From: Heterostelium multicystogenum
Taxonomy: Eukaryota; Evosea; Eumycetozoa; Acytosteliales; Acytosteliaceae
Assembly (NCBI GenBank): GCA_003667245.1
Contig: RCNN01000021.1
Span: forward strand, 1 to 64,000
Direction: 5' to 3'
DNA length: 64,000 bases
Below the pieces are notes generated by a model. That model saw nothing but the letters and a program-made list of their open reading frames with translations, had not been told where the DNA came from and did no database searches. Below, piece by piece: positions 1 to 8,501 of this stretch. The position numbers were made by a program, and so were the translations under genes. How positions within the stretch are numbered: position 1 is the stretch's first letter; every line of letters begins with the position of its first letter.

Positions 1-380
1 CGCTGCCGCCTGAATCCAGTCCAGGCCATCGGGAAGCGGCAAGGTCTGGCTGGCGGGCGCGCAGTACTTGCGCATAACCGCCGCCATTGGTCAGGGCGCA
101 CACCTGTCGCCCAGCGCGTACTCGCTGCGTGCCTTCGCCCAGTGCGACCACCACAACCGGCCACTTCCAGCCGGGAATCGGGCTCATGCCGGGTTTCATC
201 GGATACGTGCCGGCGCGTTTGCAGGCGTTCCGGGCGATTGACGGAGGCCGGCGGCGTGCACGCGGATCAGCACTTCGCCGGGGCCGGCGACAGGTACCGG
301 CTCCTGGCGTGGCTGCAGGAACTTCGGGGCCGCCGGGGCTGGTGATTTCGATCAGGGGTCATTTCGTGGGGCAGATTCAT
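1..380 (-). pseudogene. NAD(P)H-quinone oxidoreductase (zinc-type MDR family), 5' part, frames broken
   Basis: Only the N-terminal ~125 codons lie in the window; the gene runs off the left edge. Reading from the ATG at 380 and allowing one-base corrections gives the typical start of PIG3/QorA-like quinone reductases: a short first strand (LIEITSPGGPEVL), then VPGPGEVLIRVHAAGVN-like and RAGTYP segments, and a GLEVAG-type motif. The first shift is visible where ACCCC stands in place of ACCC a few codons after the start; more follow. The family transfers hydride from NADPH to quinones in the cytosol. It is divergent from the LysR gene at 556, so that regulator may control it (inference). Confidence 0.6.
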
Positions 381-555
381 TTGAGCGCACCTGTAGCAAT
401 GAACGTGTGGGTTGGGACCGCGCCCGTCACCGAGCGTTCAGCCTGCTGGCGATCCTGGGTATTTTCTCTGGTGCCCAGCATAGCTGTTATGAGTGATGCA
501 ATAATGCTGCGATTACACGTCACGATGATGCAAAAATGCATCGAAGGGGAAAGCC

Positions 556-1452
556 ATGAATTGGGACGATGCGCGGGTGTTCCTCGCGGTGTGCGCGAGT
601 CCACATTTACGCGGAAGCCGCGCGGGTGCTGGGGGTGGATTTTCAGGCCACCGTGGGGCGACGGGTCAATGCCCTGGAAAAGTCCCTGAACGCAACGTTG
701 TTCCTGCGCACCTCCGAAGGCTATGCGCTGACCGCCGTGGGTGAAGCCGCGTTGCAATCGGTGGAGAACATGGAGCGCTCGGCCCTTGACCTGGAGCGTC
801 AGGTCCTGGGCCTGGACGACGCCTGACCGGCACCGTACGGGTGACCACCACCGATTCCCTGGCCATCGACTTCCTGATCCCGGCCATTGCCCGGCTGCAC
901 GATGCGCACCCTGACGTGCGCGTGCAGATGGACGCGTCGACCCAGTTGCTTAACCTGGCCAAAACGCGAAGCCGATATCGCGGTGCGCAATACCCGCCCG
1001 GACAACCCCGACCTGATCGCCCGGCGCATCGCCCGCTGGCCGGTGGGGCTGTTGCCTCGCAGGCGTATATCGATCGGCACGGCGCACCCGAGGCCGGGCA
1101 GCCTGTTCGAAGGACACGACCTGGTGGTGTATCAGCCGCACCTGCAAAAGCCAGAAGGACCTGACCCTGGTCAGCGAGCCGCTGGGACGGCGGGCGTATT
1201 GTTTGCGGCCTTGAGTTCAAGCCTGTTGGTTCGCCGCTCCATCGCCGCAGGGATCGGTATCGGTGAGGTTCGATAGTTTCCGGCGAACGCGACGGCCTGG
1301 TGCGGCTGTGGCCGGACCGTACGCGGCCGTTGCCCTACGATGTGTGGCTGGTGACCCATGCCGACCTGCGGCACACCGCCCGGGTGCGGGTGGTGATCGA
1401 CGAGATCGTTCGCGGGGTTTGCCGGCACCGGGGAAATAGTACGACTGCCTGA
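556..1452 (+). pseudogene. LysR-family transcriptional regulator, frames broken
   Basis: The start at 556 follows a GGGGAAAG ribosome site. The N-terminus (MNWDDARVFLAV) opens a LysR winged helix-turn-helix, with QATVGRRVNALEKSL as the recognition region. After a linker comes the substrate-binding domain (TGTVRVTTTDSLAIDFLIPAIARLH, later ADIAVRNTRPDNPDLIARRIA). The product reads through at least five one-base shifts, for example at about 600-650, 825 and 965, so about 295 residues are spread over three frames. The exact C-terminus is uncertain and I take the stop near 1452. It is divergent from the quinone reductase, which is a plausible target. Confidence 0.7.
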
Positions 1453-1455
1453 AAA

Positions 1456-1475
1456 GGCCGGGTGTCAGCCCGGCC
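1456..1475. terminator. Hairpin between convergent genes, possible bidirectional terminator
   Basis: GGCCGGG and CCCGGCC form a perfect 7-bp stem with a 6-base loop between the ends of the LysR gene and the minus-strand hydrolase. AAAA lies on the left side and AGAAATAA on the right, so the U-tract is weak in both directions. Confidence 0.5.
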
Positions 1476-1508
1476 AGAAATAAGCCGTCGCAGGAGAACG
1501 CAATCGGC

Positions 1509-2325
1509 TCAGCGTTGCAGGAAGGCCAGCAGATCTTCGTTCAAGGCTTGCTGGTGGGTCACCGCAAAACCATGGGGGGCATCCTTGTACACCTTCAACT
1601 GCGCGCCTTTGATCATCTGCGCGGCGACCTTGCCGGTAGTTTCGAACGGCACGATCTGGTCGCCATCACCGTGGATAACCAGGGTCGGCACGTCGATCCT
1701 GGCCATGTCCGGGCGGAAGTCGGTTTCCGAGAACGCGGTGACGCAATCCACCGTCGCCTTGAGCGAGGCGAGCAGGGCGATGTTCAGTGTTTGAGTCAAT
1801 ACACCGCTGGAGACCTGTTGGCCCTTGTTGATGCCATAGAACGGCGTATTGAAGTCTGCCAGGAACTGCGCGCGATCCTTCAGCAGCGCGGCCTTGAACC
1901 CGTCAAACGCTGCCATCTCGACCCCTTGCGGGTAATCCGGCTTTTGCCCGAACAGCGGCGTCACCGCCCCCAGCAACACCAGCCCGGCCACGCGCGCGCT
2001 GCCATGGCGGGCGATATAGCGGCTGACATCGCCGCCGCCCATGGAGAAGCCCACCAGGGTCACGTCCTGCAGATCCAGATGGTTGATCACTGGGCGATAT
2101 CGTCGGCAAAGGTGTCGTAGTCGTTACGGTCCAGGGCTGGTCCGAGCGGCCAAAACCACGGCGGTCGAACGCGATGGTGCGGTAGCCGCGGCTGCTCAGG
2201 TACTCCATCTGGTATTCCCACATATCGGCATCCAGCGGCCAGCCGTGGCTGAACAGCACCGGTTTGCCGGTGCCCCAGTCCTTGTAGTAGAGCTCGGTAC
2301 CGTCTTGTGTGCGTAGGGTGCTCAT
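1509..2325 (-). pseudogene. Alpha/beta hydrolase (non-heme chloroperoxidase/arylesterase type), one frame break
   Basis: The protein is about 272 residues, the normal length for bacterial non-heme haloperoxidase or esterase hydrolases. It begins [18 protein letters not shown] with AAGGAG upstream. The oxyanion region is [12 protein letters not shown], the nucleophile elbow is GFSMGG (Ser catalytic), the acid lies in HGDGDQIVPF and the histidine in APHGFAVTH. The break sits at about 2090-2145: after SDQPWT the frame is lost until the DDIAQ/LINHLD region, where a base of CAGCTG appears to be missing. Substrate cannot be read from sequence; the family includes aryl esterases and perhydrolases. 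Cytosolic, no signal peptide. Confidence 0.8.
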
Positions 2326-2467
2326 GGCAAAACTCCTTGGGTGAGAGGGCAGCCAATACTATAGGCGCAGAATCTGACGAGGGACTTGTATGCCTGTGCT
2401 CGGTTGAACGGTTCAGCGTCTATGCTGGTCAACTGCTTTCTACCGTCTGAACAAACAGGTGAACGAA

Positions 2468-3484
2468 ATGGCCAAGACTTACAGCTACGCCGCTCGTGAC
2501 TCCAAGGATTCGCTCAAACCCTTCACGTTCGAACGTCGCGCCCCCGGGGCCGATGATGTGCAGATCGACATCCTCTATTGCGGCGTCTGCCACTCGGACC
2601 TGCACACCGTACGCAACGAATGGAAAAACACCCTGTACCCGTCGGTACCGGGCCATGAAATCGTTGGCCGAGTGACCGCCGTGGGCGCCAATGTCAGCAA
2701 GTTCAAGGTGGGCGATTTGGCCGGTGTCGGCTGCATGGTCGACAGCTGCCAGCACTGCGAATCCTGCGCCGAGGGCGAGGAGCAGTATTGCGAAAACGGC
2801 TTCACCGGCACCTACAACGGTCCGGCTTTTGGCGGCGAAAACACCTTCGGCGGCTACTCGGACAATATCGTGGTCAAGGAGAAGTTCGTCCTGCGGATCT
2901 CCCACGACGAGAGCAACCTGGCGGCGGTCGCGCCGCTGCTGTGTGCAGGCATCACCACCTACTCACCGCTGCACCACTGGAACGTCGGGCCGGGCAAGCG
3001 CGTCGGCGTTGTCGGCCTCGGTGGCCTGGGCCATATGGCGGTGAAAATCGCTCATGCCATGGGCGCCTACGTGGTGCTGTTCACCACCTCGCCGAACAAG
3101 CGCGAAGACGGCCTGCGCCTGGGGGCCGATGAAGTGGTGGTGTCGAAGAACGCGGACGAAATGGCCAAGGTTGCCAACTCCCTGGACTTCATCCTCAACA
3201 CCGTGGCCGCGTCCCACAATCTCGACGCCTTCCTCAACCTGCTCAAGCGCGACGGCACCATGACCCTGGTGGGCGCCCCGGATAGCCCGCACCCGTCACC
3301 GACCGTGTTCAACCTGATCTTCAAGCGTCGCAGCCTGGCCGGGTCGTTGATCGGTGGCATCCAGGAAACCCAGGACATGCTGGATTTCTGCGCCAGGCAC
3401 GGGATTGTCTCGGACATCGAGATGATCGACATCCAGGGCATCAATGACGCCTACGAGCGCATGCTCAAGGGCGATGTGAAGTAA
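2468..3484 (+). CDS. Zinc-dependent alcohol dehydrogenase (NAD(P)-dependent, YahK/CAD-like)
   Basis: Medium-chain dehydrogenase/reductase. Catalytic zinc ligands lie in CGVCHSDLH and GHEIVGRV, the structural zinc loop in CQHCESCAEGEEQYC, and the Rossmann motif is GLGGLGHMAVKIA. It oxidises or reduces alcohols and aldehydes in the cytosol. I start at 2468 (MAKTYSYAAR), since AGGTGA lies 6 bases upstream; an in-frame GTG at 2459 is less likely. The open frame stops at 3484, but an extra A in AAGTAATCGG looks responsible: in the next frame the usual YRFVIDIESLKKE-type tail continues to a TGA at 3536. The real gene is therefore probably 2468-3536, about 355 residues. Confidence 0.88.
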   Translation: MAKTYSYAARDSKDSLKPFTFERRAPGADDVQIDILYCGVCHSDLHTVRNEWKNTLYPSVPGHEIVGRVTAVGANVSKFKVGDLAGVGCMVDSCQHCESCAEGEEQYCENGFTGTYNGPAFGGENTFGGYSDNIVVKEKFVLRISHDESNLAAVAPLLCAGITTYSPLHHWNVGPGKRVGVVGLGGLGHMAVKIAHAMGAYVVLFTTSPNKREDGLRLGADEVVVSKNADEMAKVANSLDFILNTVAASHNLDAFLNLLKRDGTMTLVGAPDSPHPSPTVFNLIFKRRSLAGSLIGGIQETQDMLDFCARHGIVSDIEMIDIQGINDAYERMLKGDVK

Positions 3485-3554
3485 TCGGTTCGTGATCGAC
3501 ATCGAGAGCCTGAAGAAAGAAAAACACGCGGCCTGATTGATCGCCGCCGATCCC

Positions 3555-3676
3555 TGTAGGAGCGGGCTGGTGTGGGAGCGGGCTTGCTCGCGAAGGCGGT
3601 GTGTCAGTCGCTCAATAGGCTGGCTGAACCACCGCTTTCGCGAGCAAGCCCGCTCCCACCCAAGCCCGCTCCCACA
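3555..3676. repeat. REPIN (inverted REP pair) with extra half-arms
   Basis: GTGGGAGCGGGCTTGCTCGCGAA at 3572-3594 is matched by its perfect reverse complement at 3637-3659. Degenerate extra arms flank the pair (TGTAGGAGCGGGCTGG at 3555 and CAAGCCCGCTCCCACA at 3661), as if REP units had been inserted next to one another. It sits between the convergent ends of the alcohol dehydrogenase and mntP. Confidence 0.9.
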
Positions 3677-3695
3677 TTTTGATCTTCGCCGGTTT

Positions 3696-4259
3696 CTAGG
3701 CCGACAGGTGCTCATACAAAATCGTCGCACCCACCAGCATCAACACCAAGCCGCCAACCATCTCGGCGCGCTTGCCGACCACAGTCCCCAACACCCGGCC
3801 AAGCATCATGCCGATGGTTACCATGGTCATCGTCGCCAAGCCGATCGCCGCAGCGGCCACCAGGATATTCACGTCGACAAACGCCAGGCCTACGCCCACC
3901 GCCAGGGCATCAATGCTGGTGGCAAACGCGGTCACGGCAAGAATCATGAACGAGTGCTGGCTCGGTTTCTCTTCCTCTGGATCATCGGCCTTCAAGCCGT
4001 TGTAGATCATGTGCAGGCCCAGGGCTACCAGCAGGGTAAAGGCGATCCAGTGGTCCCACTGTTCCACCCAGCGAGTGGCGGCCTGGCCGATGGCCCAGCC
4101 GATGATCGGCGTGATCGCTTCGATCACACCAAAGATCAGGCCGGCCCGCAGGGCTTCGGTCAGGCGTGGTTTGTGCAGGCTGGAACCTTTGCCAATGGCC
4201 GCCGCAAAGGCGTCCGTGGACATGGCAAGGGCGAGAAGAATCAGGGAAATGGGGTTCAC
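3696..4259 (-). CDS. mntP: Manganese efflux pump MntP
   Basis: The 187-residue membrane protein has the usual MntP length and the two-fold repeated architecture of six membrane segments. [25 protein letters not shown] opens the first repeat and a second [15 protein letters not shown] segment opens the other; the conserved STDAF and SIDAL acidic motifs line the Mn path. An acidic loop ([12 protein letters not shown]) separates the halves. The protein exports Mn(II) across the inner membrane. Its leader carries a yybP-ykoY Mn riboswitch, which explains control by manganese. The frame is intact. Confidence 0.95.
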   Translation of the reverse strand: MNPISLILLALAMSTDAFAAAIGKGSSLHKPRLTEALRAGLIFGVIEAITPIIGWAIGQAATRWVEQWDHWIAFTLLVALGLHMIYNGLKADDPEEEKPSQHSFMILAVTAFATSIDALAVGVGLAFVDVNILVAAAAIGLATMTMVTIGMMLGRVLGTVVGKRAEMVGGLVLMLVGATILYEHLSA

Positions 4260-4269
4260 GGTAAGGCTT

Positions 4270-4430
4270 CCAGTCGGGCTGTATGAGTCAACGACACAAC
4301 CACACGCCCGACTTCAGGCATGGATGTGTCGCTGGTCTCACCAACCAAAATGGTGTTCGCACCACGGCATGTTGCCGAGAATGTTGATACGAACGCTTCG
4401 AGAATCCGAAGCAGGCTACTCCCCAACGAG
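4270..4430 (-). promoter_or_regulatory. yybP-ykoY manganese riboswitch upstream of mntP
   Basis: On the minus strand the leader begins with GGGGAGTAGCC (4424 down to 4414), the usual 5' motif of this class. TTGGTGAGACCA (the TGAGACC heptamer at 4340-4334) lies in the second arm, and helices lie between them. Paired arms GTCGGGCGTG and CAGCCCGAC near 4315-4275 precede the start codon and could form the expression platform. The class binds Mn(II) and commonly turns on mntP. Boundaries are approximate. Confidence 0.75.
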
Positions 4431-4477
4431 GTGGCGGATCATAGCCGCGCAATCATGAAAATTTCGTTAAGGACGCC

Positions 4478-5428
4478 TCACGGATGTTCCAGGTGACAGC
4501 GCACCTGCTGACTCATCCCACCCGTCAACCGCTGCGGCCGCTCACAGCCTTGTGTACGCCTCGGGCAGCGGTCGAGAAAGAAACACCCACCCGGCAACAC
4601 CCGGTTCCCCGGCAGCTCTGTCGGTGCACTGACATACGCGTCGTCCAGCGCCACCCCCAGCTTGGGCACCGCCTCCAGCAACAGCTGGGTGTACGGATGC
4701 TTCGGCTGCTCCAGCACTTGCTCGGCACACCCCAGTTCCACGATCTGCCCCAGGTACATCACCGCCACCCGGTCGGCCATGTGCCGCACTACCGAAACGT
4801 TGTGGGAGATCAGGATGTAGGTCAGCCCCAGCCGCCGTTGCAGCTCGGCCAGCAGGTTGAGGATTTGCGCCTGCACCGAGATATCCAGGGCCGAGGTCGG
4901 CTCGTCCAGCACCAGGATGCTCGGGTTGGAAGCCAGCGCGCGGGCGATGGCGATGCGTTGGCGCTGGCCACCGGAAAACTGGTGCGGGTAACGGTCCAGG
5001 TATTCGGCGCGAATGCCTACCTGCGCGGCGACCTTGGCGGCGATGGTGCGCATTTCACTCTTGGGCGTGTCGCCAAGGGCGAACAGCGGCTCGGTGATGA
5101 TTTTCCAGATGGGCAGGCGCGGGTCGAGGGACGATTGCGGGTCCTGGAATACGATCTGCACATGCCGGTGGCGTTCCCGGGCACTTTCGTAGACCCAGTC
5201 CACTTCACCGTCACTGGGCTTGACCAGGCCCATCAGCAATTGGGCGAGGGTGCTTTTACCGCAGCCGGACTCGCCGACAATCCCCAGGGTTTCCCCACGG
5301 CGCACCTGCAAGTCGATGCCGTTGAGGGCGTGGGCATAACCGCGCGGGCGGCCCAGCCAGTCGGTTTTTACCGGGAACTTGACCCGTACATCCCGCAAAG
5401 CCAGCAGTGAATCTTGAGACACGGTCAT
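4478..5428 (-). CDS. ddpF: Peptide ABC transporter ATPase (DdpF/DppF-like)
   Basis: Second ATPase of an oligopeptide-type importer, 316 residues from MTVSQDSLLAL. The Walker A is GESGCGKST, the signature is SGGQRQRIAIARAL, the Walker B is ILVLDEPTSALD and the switch histidine is in LISHNVSV. The C-terminal oligopeptide/dipeptide extension has the cysteine-rich PGGCFFLDRCP segment. I use the ATG at 5428 rather than longer starts because it overlaps the stop of the upstream ATPase (ATGA), showing translational coupling. It works in the cytosol with the DdpD-like partner on the DdpBC-like permease. Last gene of the operon. Confidence 0.88.
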   Translation of the reverse strand: MTVSQDSLLALRDVRVKFPVKTDWLGRPRGYAHALNGIDLQVRRGETLGIVGESGCGKSTLAQLLMGLVKPSDGEVDWVYESARERHRHVQIVFQDPQSSLDPRLPIWKIITEPLFALGDTPKSEMRTIAAKVAAQVGIRAEYLDRYPHQFSGGQRQRIAIARALASNPSILVLDEPTSALDISVQAQILNLLAELQRRLGLTYILISHNVSVVRHMADRVAVMYLGQIVELGCAEQVLEQPKHPYTQLLLEAVPKLGVALDDAYVSAPTELPGNRVLPGGCFFLDRCPRRTQGCERPQRLTGGMSQQVRCHLEHP

Positions 5429-6420
5429 TGCACCGACTCCCCGGCAGTCAGCCAGCACGCACTTTTGCGGGTGCCGGCAGGGTTGATCAGGTCCAGGCGC
5501 GGGCGCTCGATGCATTGGCTCATGGCCTGGGGGCAGCGTTCGCGAAAGGTGCAGCCTGAGGGCAGGGCGGCAAGGTTGGGCACCTGGCCGGGGATGGTCA
5601 GCAGGTCGTCGCCGGGTTTCACCTGTTCCGGCAAACCGCTGAGCAGGCCTTGGGTGTAGGGGTGGCGCGGGTCGCTCATCACCTGGGCGGTGGGGCCTTC
5701 TTCCACCACGGCGCCGGTGTACATCACATACACCCGGTCGCAGAACTGCGAGACCACAGCCATGTCGTGGGTGATCAGCAGGATCGCGGTGCCGCGTTCC
5801 CGGGCTTTTTCCCTCAGCAGCAACAGCACCTGGCGTTGCACGGTGACGTCGAGGGCAGTGGTGGGTTCATCGGCGATCAGCAACTGAGGGTCGCAGGAAA
5901 ATGCCAGGGCGATCATCACCCGCTGGCGCATGCCTCCGGAGAGTTCGAAGGGGTAGCTGTCGAGCACTTGCTCGGGGTCGGCGATGTGCATGTCCCGCAG
6001 CAGGGCGATGGCCTTGGCACGGGCGGCGGCCTTGCTCAGGCGCTGGTGGTGGATGATCACATCGAGCATCTGCCGGCCAATGCGCCGGGTCGGGTTCAGC
6101 GCGGTCATCGGCTCCTGGAAGATCATCGCCGCGTCACGCCCGCGGATCTGCAGCAGCTCCTTCTCGCTGGCACCGAGCATGTCGTGGCCGAGCATCTGCA
6201 AGCTGCCGGCGGTGATCCGGTAACTGCGCTCCGGCAGCAGGCGCAGGCTGAGCATCGCGGTCACGGATTTGCCGGAGCCGGATTCACCCACTACGCCGAC
6301 GACTTCGCCGGGGTTGACGTGCAACGACACGCCGTTGAGTGCCTGGACGTTGTTGCGGTAAGCCGGGAATTCCAGGCTCAGGTTGTCGATGGCAAGCACT
6401 GCCGGACTGGACATGGTCAT
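5425..6420 (-). CDS. ddpD: Peptide ABC transporter ATPase (DdpD/DppD-like)
   Basis: First ATPase of the importer, 331 residues. The Walker A is GESGSGKSVT, the Q-loop is IFQEPMTALNP, the signature is LSGGMRQRVMIALA, the Walker B is LLIADEPTTALD and the H-loop is ITHDMAV. The C-terminus carries the oligopeptide-family tail with PSGCTFRERCP. The start overlaps the end of the permease gene and the stop overlaps the next ATPase, both as ATGA. It powers uptake together with the DdpF-like subunit. The frame is intact. Confidence 0.88.
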   Translation of the reverse strand: MTMSSPAVLAIDNLSLEFPAYRNNVQALNGVSLHVNPGEVVGVVGESGSGKSVTAMLSLRLLPERSYRITAGSLQMLGHDMLGASEKELLQIRGRDAAMIFQEPMTALNPTRRIGRQMLDVIIHHQRLSKAAARAKAIALLRDMHIADPEQVLDSYPFELSGGMRQRVMIALAFSCDPQLLIADEPTTALDVTVQRQVLLLLREKARERGTAILLITHDMAVVSQFCDRVYVMYTGAVVEEGPTAQVMSDPRHPYTQGLLSGLPEQVKPGDDLLTIPGQVPNLAALPSGCTFRERCPQAMSQCIERPRLDLINPAGTRKSACWLTAGESVQ

Positions 6421-7316
6421 TTCCCCTGTTGCCGTGGGTCGAGCAGGTCACGAACACCGTCACCCAGCAGGTTGAAGCCGGTCGCGGTGACCAGGATCGC
6501 CAGCCCCGGAAAGGTCGAGTACCACCAGTTGTCGAGAATGAAATTGCGCCCGGTGGCAACCATCGCGCCCCATTCGGCGGTGGGCTGCTGTGCCCCCAGG
6601 CCGATGAAACCCAGGGCCGAGGCCATCAGGATCGCGCTGCCGATGTCCAGGCTCAGTTGCACCAGCAACGGCGGCATCGCATTGCGGCCCACGTGCCACG
6701 ACACGATGTGCCAGCGCCCGGCGCCGAAGGTCTGGGATGCCTTGACGTAGCCCATCTGGCGAATGCTCAGGGCCTGGCCCCGGGCCAGGCGCACATAGAA
6801 CGGGATGCGCACCACGGTGATCGCCAGCATCGCATTGAACAGGCTCGGGCCCAGTGCGGCAGCCAGGGCCATGATCAGCACCAGGGATGGCACCGACAGC
6901 ATGATGTCCATCAGGCGCATGATCAGGCTGTCGAAACGCCCGCCGATAATCCCCGACAGGCAGCCCAGCAGCCCGCCCACCAGGCAGGACGAAAACGCCA
7001 CGAACAGGCCCACGCCCACCGACTGGCGGCTGCCGTACAGCACCCGGCTGAACAGGTCGCGGCCGACTTCATCGGTGCCGAACCAATGTTCGGCGGAGGG
7101 CTCGGCCAGGCGTTGCGCCAGGTTCAGGGCATTGGGGTCATGGCTCGCCAACCAGGGCGCGAAGGCCATGCAGATCAGCACGATCAAGGTGATGGTCAGG
7201 CCGGCGATGGTCAGCGGGCTGCGGCGTATTTGATAGCCCAGGTACTCCATTCGCGCACGCCAGGTGGGGCGCTGTTCCAGGGGCACCGGTACGGGCATGG
7301 TCAGGGGAGCGGTCAT
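6417..7316 (-). CDS. ddpC: Peptide ABC transporter permease (DdpC/DppC-like)
   Basis: 299-residue inner-membrane permease. A cytoplasmic N-terminus (RRSPLTIAGLTITLIVLICMAFAPWLA) gives the first membrane segment, HWFGTDEVGRDLFSRVLYGSR is the hallmark of DppC-type subunits, and four to five further hydrophobic segments follow, with an EAA-like cytoplasmic loop (GYVKASQTFGAG) that contacts the ATPases. It lies one base downstream of the DdpB-like gene and overlaps the DdpD-like gene by four bases. Confidence 0.88.
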   Translation of the reverse strand: MTAPLTMPVPVPLEQRPTWRARMEYLGYQIRRSPLTIAGLTITLIVLICMAFAPWLASHDPNALNLAQRLAEPSAEHWFGTDEVGRDLFSRVLYGSRQSVGVGLFVAFSSCLVGGLLGCLSGIIGGRFDSLIMRLMDIMLSVPSLVLIMALAAALGPSLFNAMLAITVVRIPFYVRLARGQALSIRQMGYVKASQTFGAGRWHIVSWHVGRNAMPPLLVQLSLDIGSAILMASALGFIGLGAQQPTAEWGAMVATGRNFILDNWWYSTFPGLAILVTATGFNLLGDGVRDLLDPRQQGK

Positions 7317-7317
7317 T

Positions 7318-8334
7318 TCAATTCACCTCGCCGATGCGCGGGTCGACCACCCGGTAGAGCAGGTCGATCAGCATGTTCAGCAGTACATAAATAAACGACA
7401 CCAGGATCGCGAAGCCCATCACCGCCGGGAAATCCAGGGACTGGATCGACTTCACCACATAGGCACCCATGCCCGGCCAGGCGAACACGGTTTCGGTCAG
7501 CACCGCGCCATACAGCAGGTCGCCGAGGGTCAGGCCGAGCACGGTGATCGACGGGATCAACGCGTTGGGCAGGGCGTGGCGCAGGATCACCGCCCAGCGC
7601 GACAGGCCGTAGGCGCGGGCGGTACGGATGTAGTCCTCGCCCAACTGGTCGAGCATCGCCGAACGAATCTGCCGGGCGACTACGCCGAGGTTGACGAAAC
7701 CCAGGGTGACGGCGGGCAGGATCAGGTGTTCCAGGGCATTCAGGAACAGTGGGATATCGCCGGCCAGCAGCGAGTCGATCAGGTAGAACCCGGTGATGGT
7801 GCGCGGTGGTTCGAGGCCTTCATCCAGCCGCCCGCTGCCGGGCAGCCAGCCGAGCTGGCCGTAGAACAACACGATCAGGCCCAGGCCGAGCCAGAAGGCC
7901 GGCGTGGAAATGCCGGTAACCGCCAGCGTTCGGGCGATCTGGTCGATGGCGCGGTTGTGATACACCGCTGACAGCACCCCCAGCGGTACGCCCACCAGTA
8001 CCGAGAGCAGCAGGGCGGCGACCGCCAGTTCGAGGGTCGCGGGGAAGAACGCTTTCAGGTCTTCCAGCACCGGGCGGCTGGTGCGGATCGAGGTGCCGAG
8101 GTCGCCGTGCAGCAGGTCGCTCATGTAGCGGCCGTATTGCTGGTACAGCGGCAGGTCGAGGCCCAGTTGATGGCGGATGTTCTCGACAATGGCGTCGCTG
8201 GCCCGGTCGCCGGCAATCAGGCGCGCCGGGTCACCCGGGATCAGGTGGGAGATGCAGAAGGTAATCAGCGAAACGCCGACGACGACCAGGATCAGGCCGA
8301 ACAGGCGTTTGCGCAACATATTCAGGAAGGCCAT
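7318..8334 (-). CDS. ddpB: Peptide ABC transporter permease (DdpB/DppB-like)
   Basis: 338-residue permease. The first membrane segment is LFGLILVVVGVSLITFCISHLIPGDPARL, followed by the large periplasmic loop and the usual LELAVAALLLSVLVGVPLG segment. The EAA loop EDYIRTARAYGLSRWAVILRHALPNALIP matches the DppB family closely. It pairs with the DdpC-like subunit to form the channel. A 167-base gap holding a REPIN separates it from the substrate-binding protein gene upstream, unlike the tight spacing of the rest of the operon. Confidence 0.9.
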   Translation of the reverse strand: MAFLNMLRKRLFGLILVVVGVSLITFCISHLIPGDPARLIAGDRASDAIVENIRHQLGLDLPLYQQYGRYMSDLLHGDLGTSIRTSRPVLEDLKAFFPATLELAVAALLLSVLVGVPLGVLSAVYHNRAIDQIARTLAVTGISTPAFWLGLGLIVLFYGQLGWLPGSGRLDEGLEPPRTITGFYLIDSLLAGDIPLFLNALEHLILPAVTLGFVNLGVVARQIRSAMLDQLGEDYIRTARAYGLSRWAVILRHALPNALIPSITVLGLTLGDLLYGAVLTETVFAWPGMGAYVVKSIQSLDFPAVMGFAILVSFIYVLLNMLIDLLYRVVDPRIGEVN

Positions 8335-8401
8335 GAGGGCTCCTCGGTAACGCGAGACATTTGGATCAGGAATACAGCCTGGAAAACACAGCAGGTCCAG
8401 T

Positions 8402-8488
8402 GTGGGAGCGGGCTTGCTCGCGAATACGGTGGGTCAGTCATACATCGGGTAACTGATACACCGCTTTCGCGAGCAAGCCCGCTCCCAC
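8402..8488. repeat. REPIN between the binding-protein and permease genes
   Basis: GTGGGAGCGGGCTTGCTCGCGAA at 8402-8424 and its perfect reverse complement at 8466-8488, about 40 bases apart. It lies inside the transporter operon, so the transcript would carry a long hairpin between the binding-protein and permease cistrons. Confidence 0.92.
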
Positions 8489-8501
8489 ATTTGATCGCGT
8501 G

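Noticed and set aside
5650..7394. Long plus-strand ORFs (366 and 351 residues) opposite the transporter genes
   Set aside because: The minus-strand ATPase and permease genes are intact and overlap in operon fashion; the plus frames are shadows.
3555..8490. CRISPR-like spaced repeats (REP arms)
   Set aside because: Repeats occur as isolated inverted pairs, not as regularly spaced direct repeats; no cas genes.
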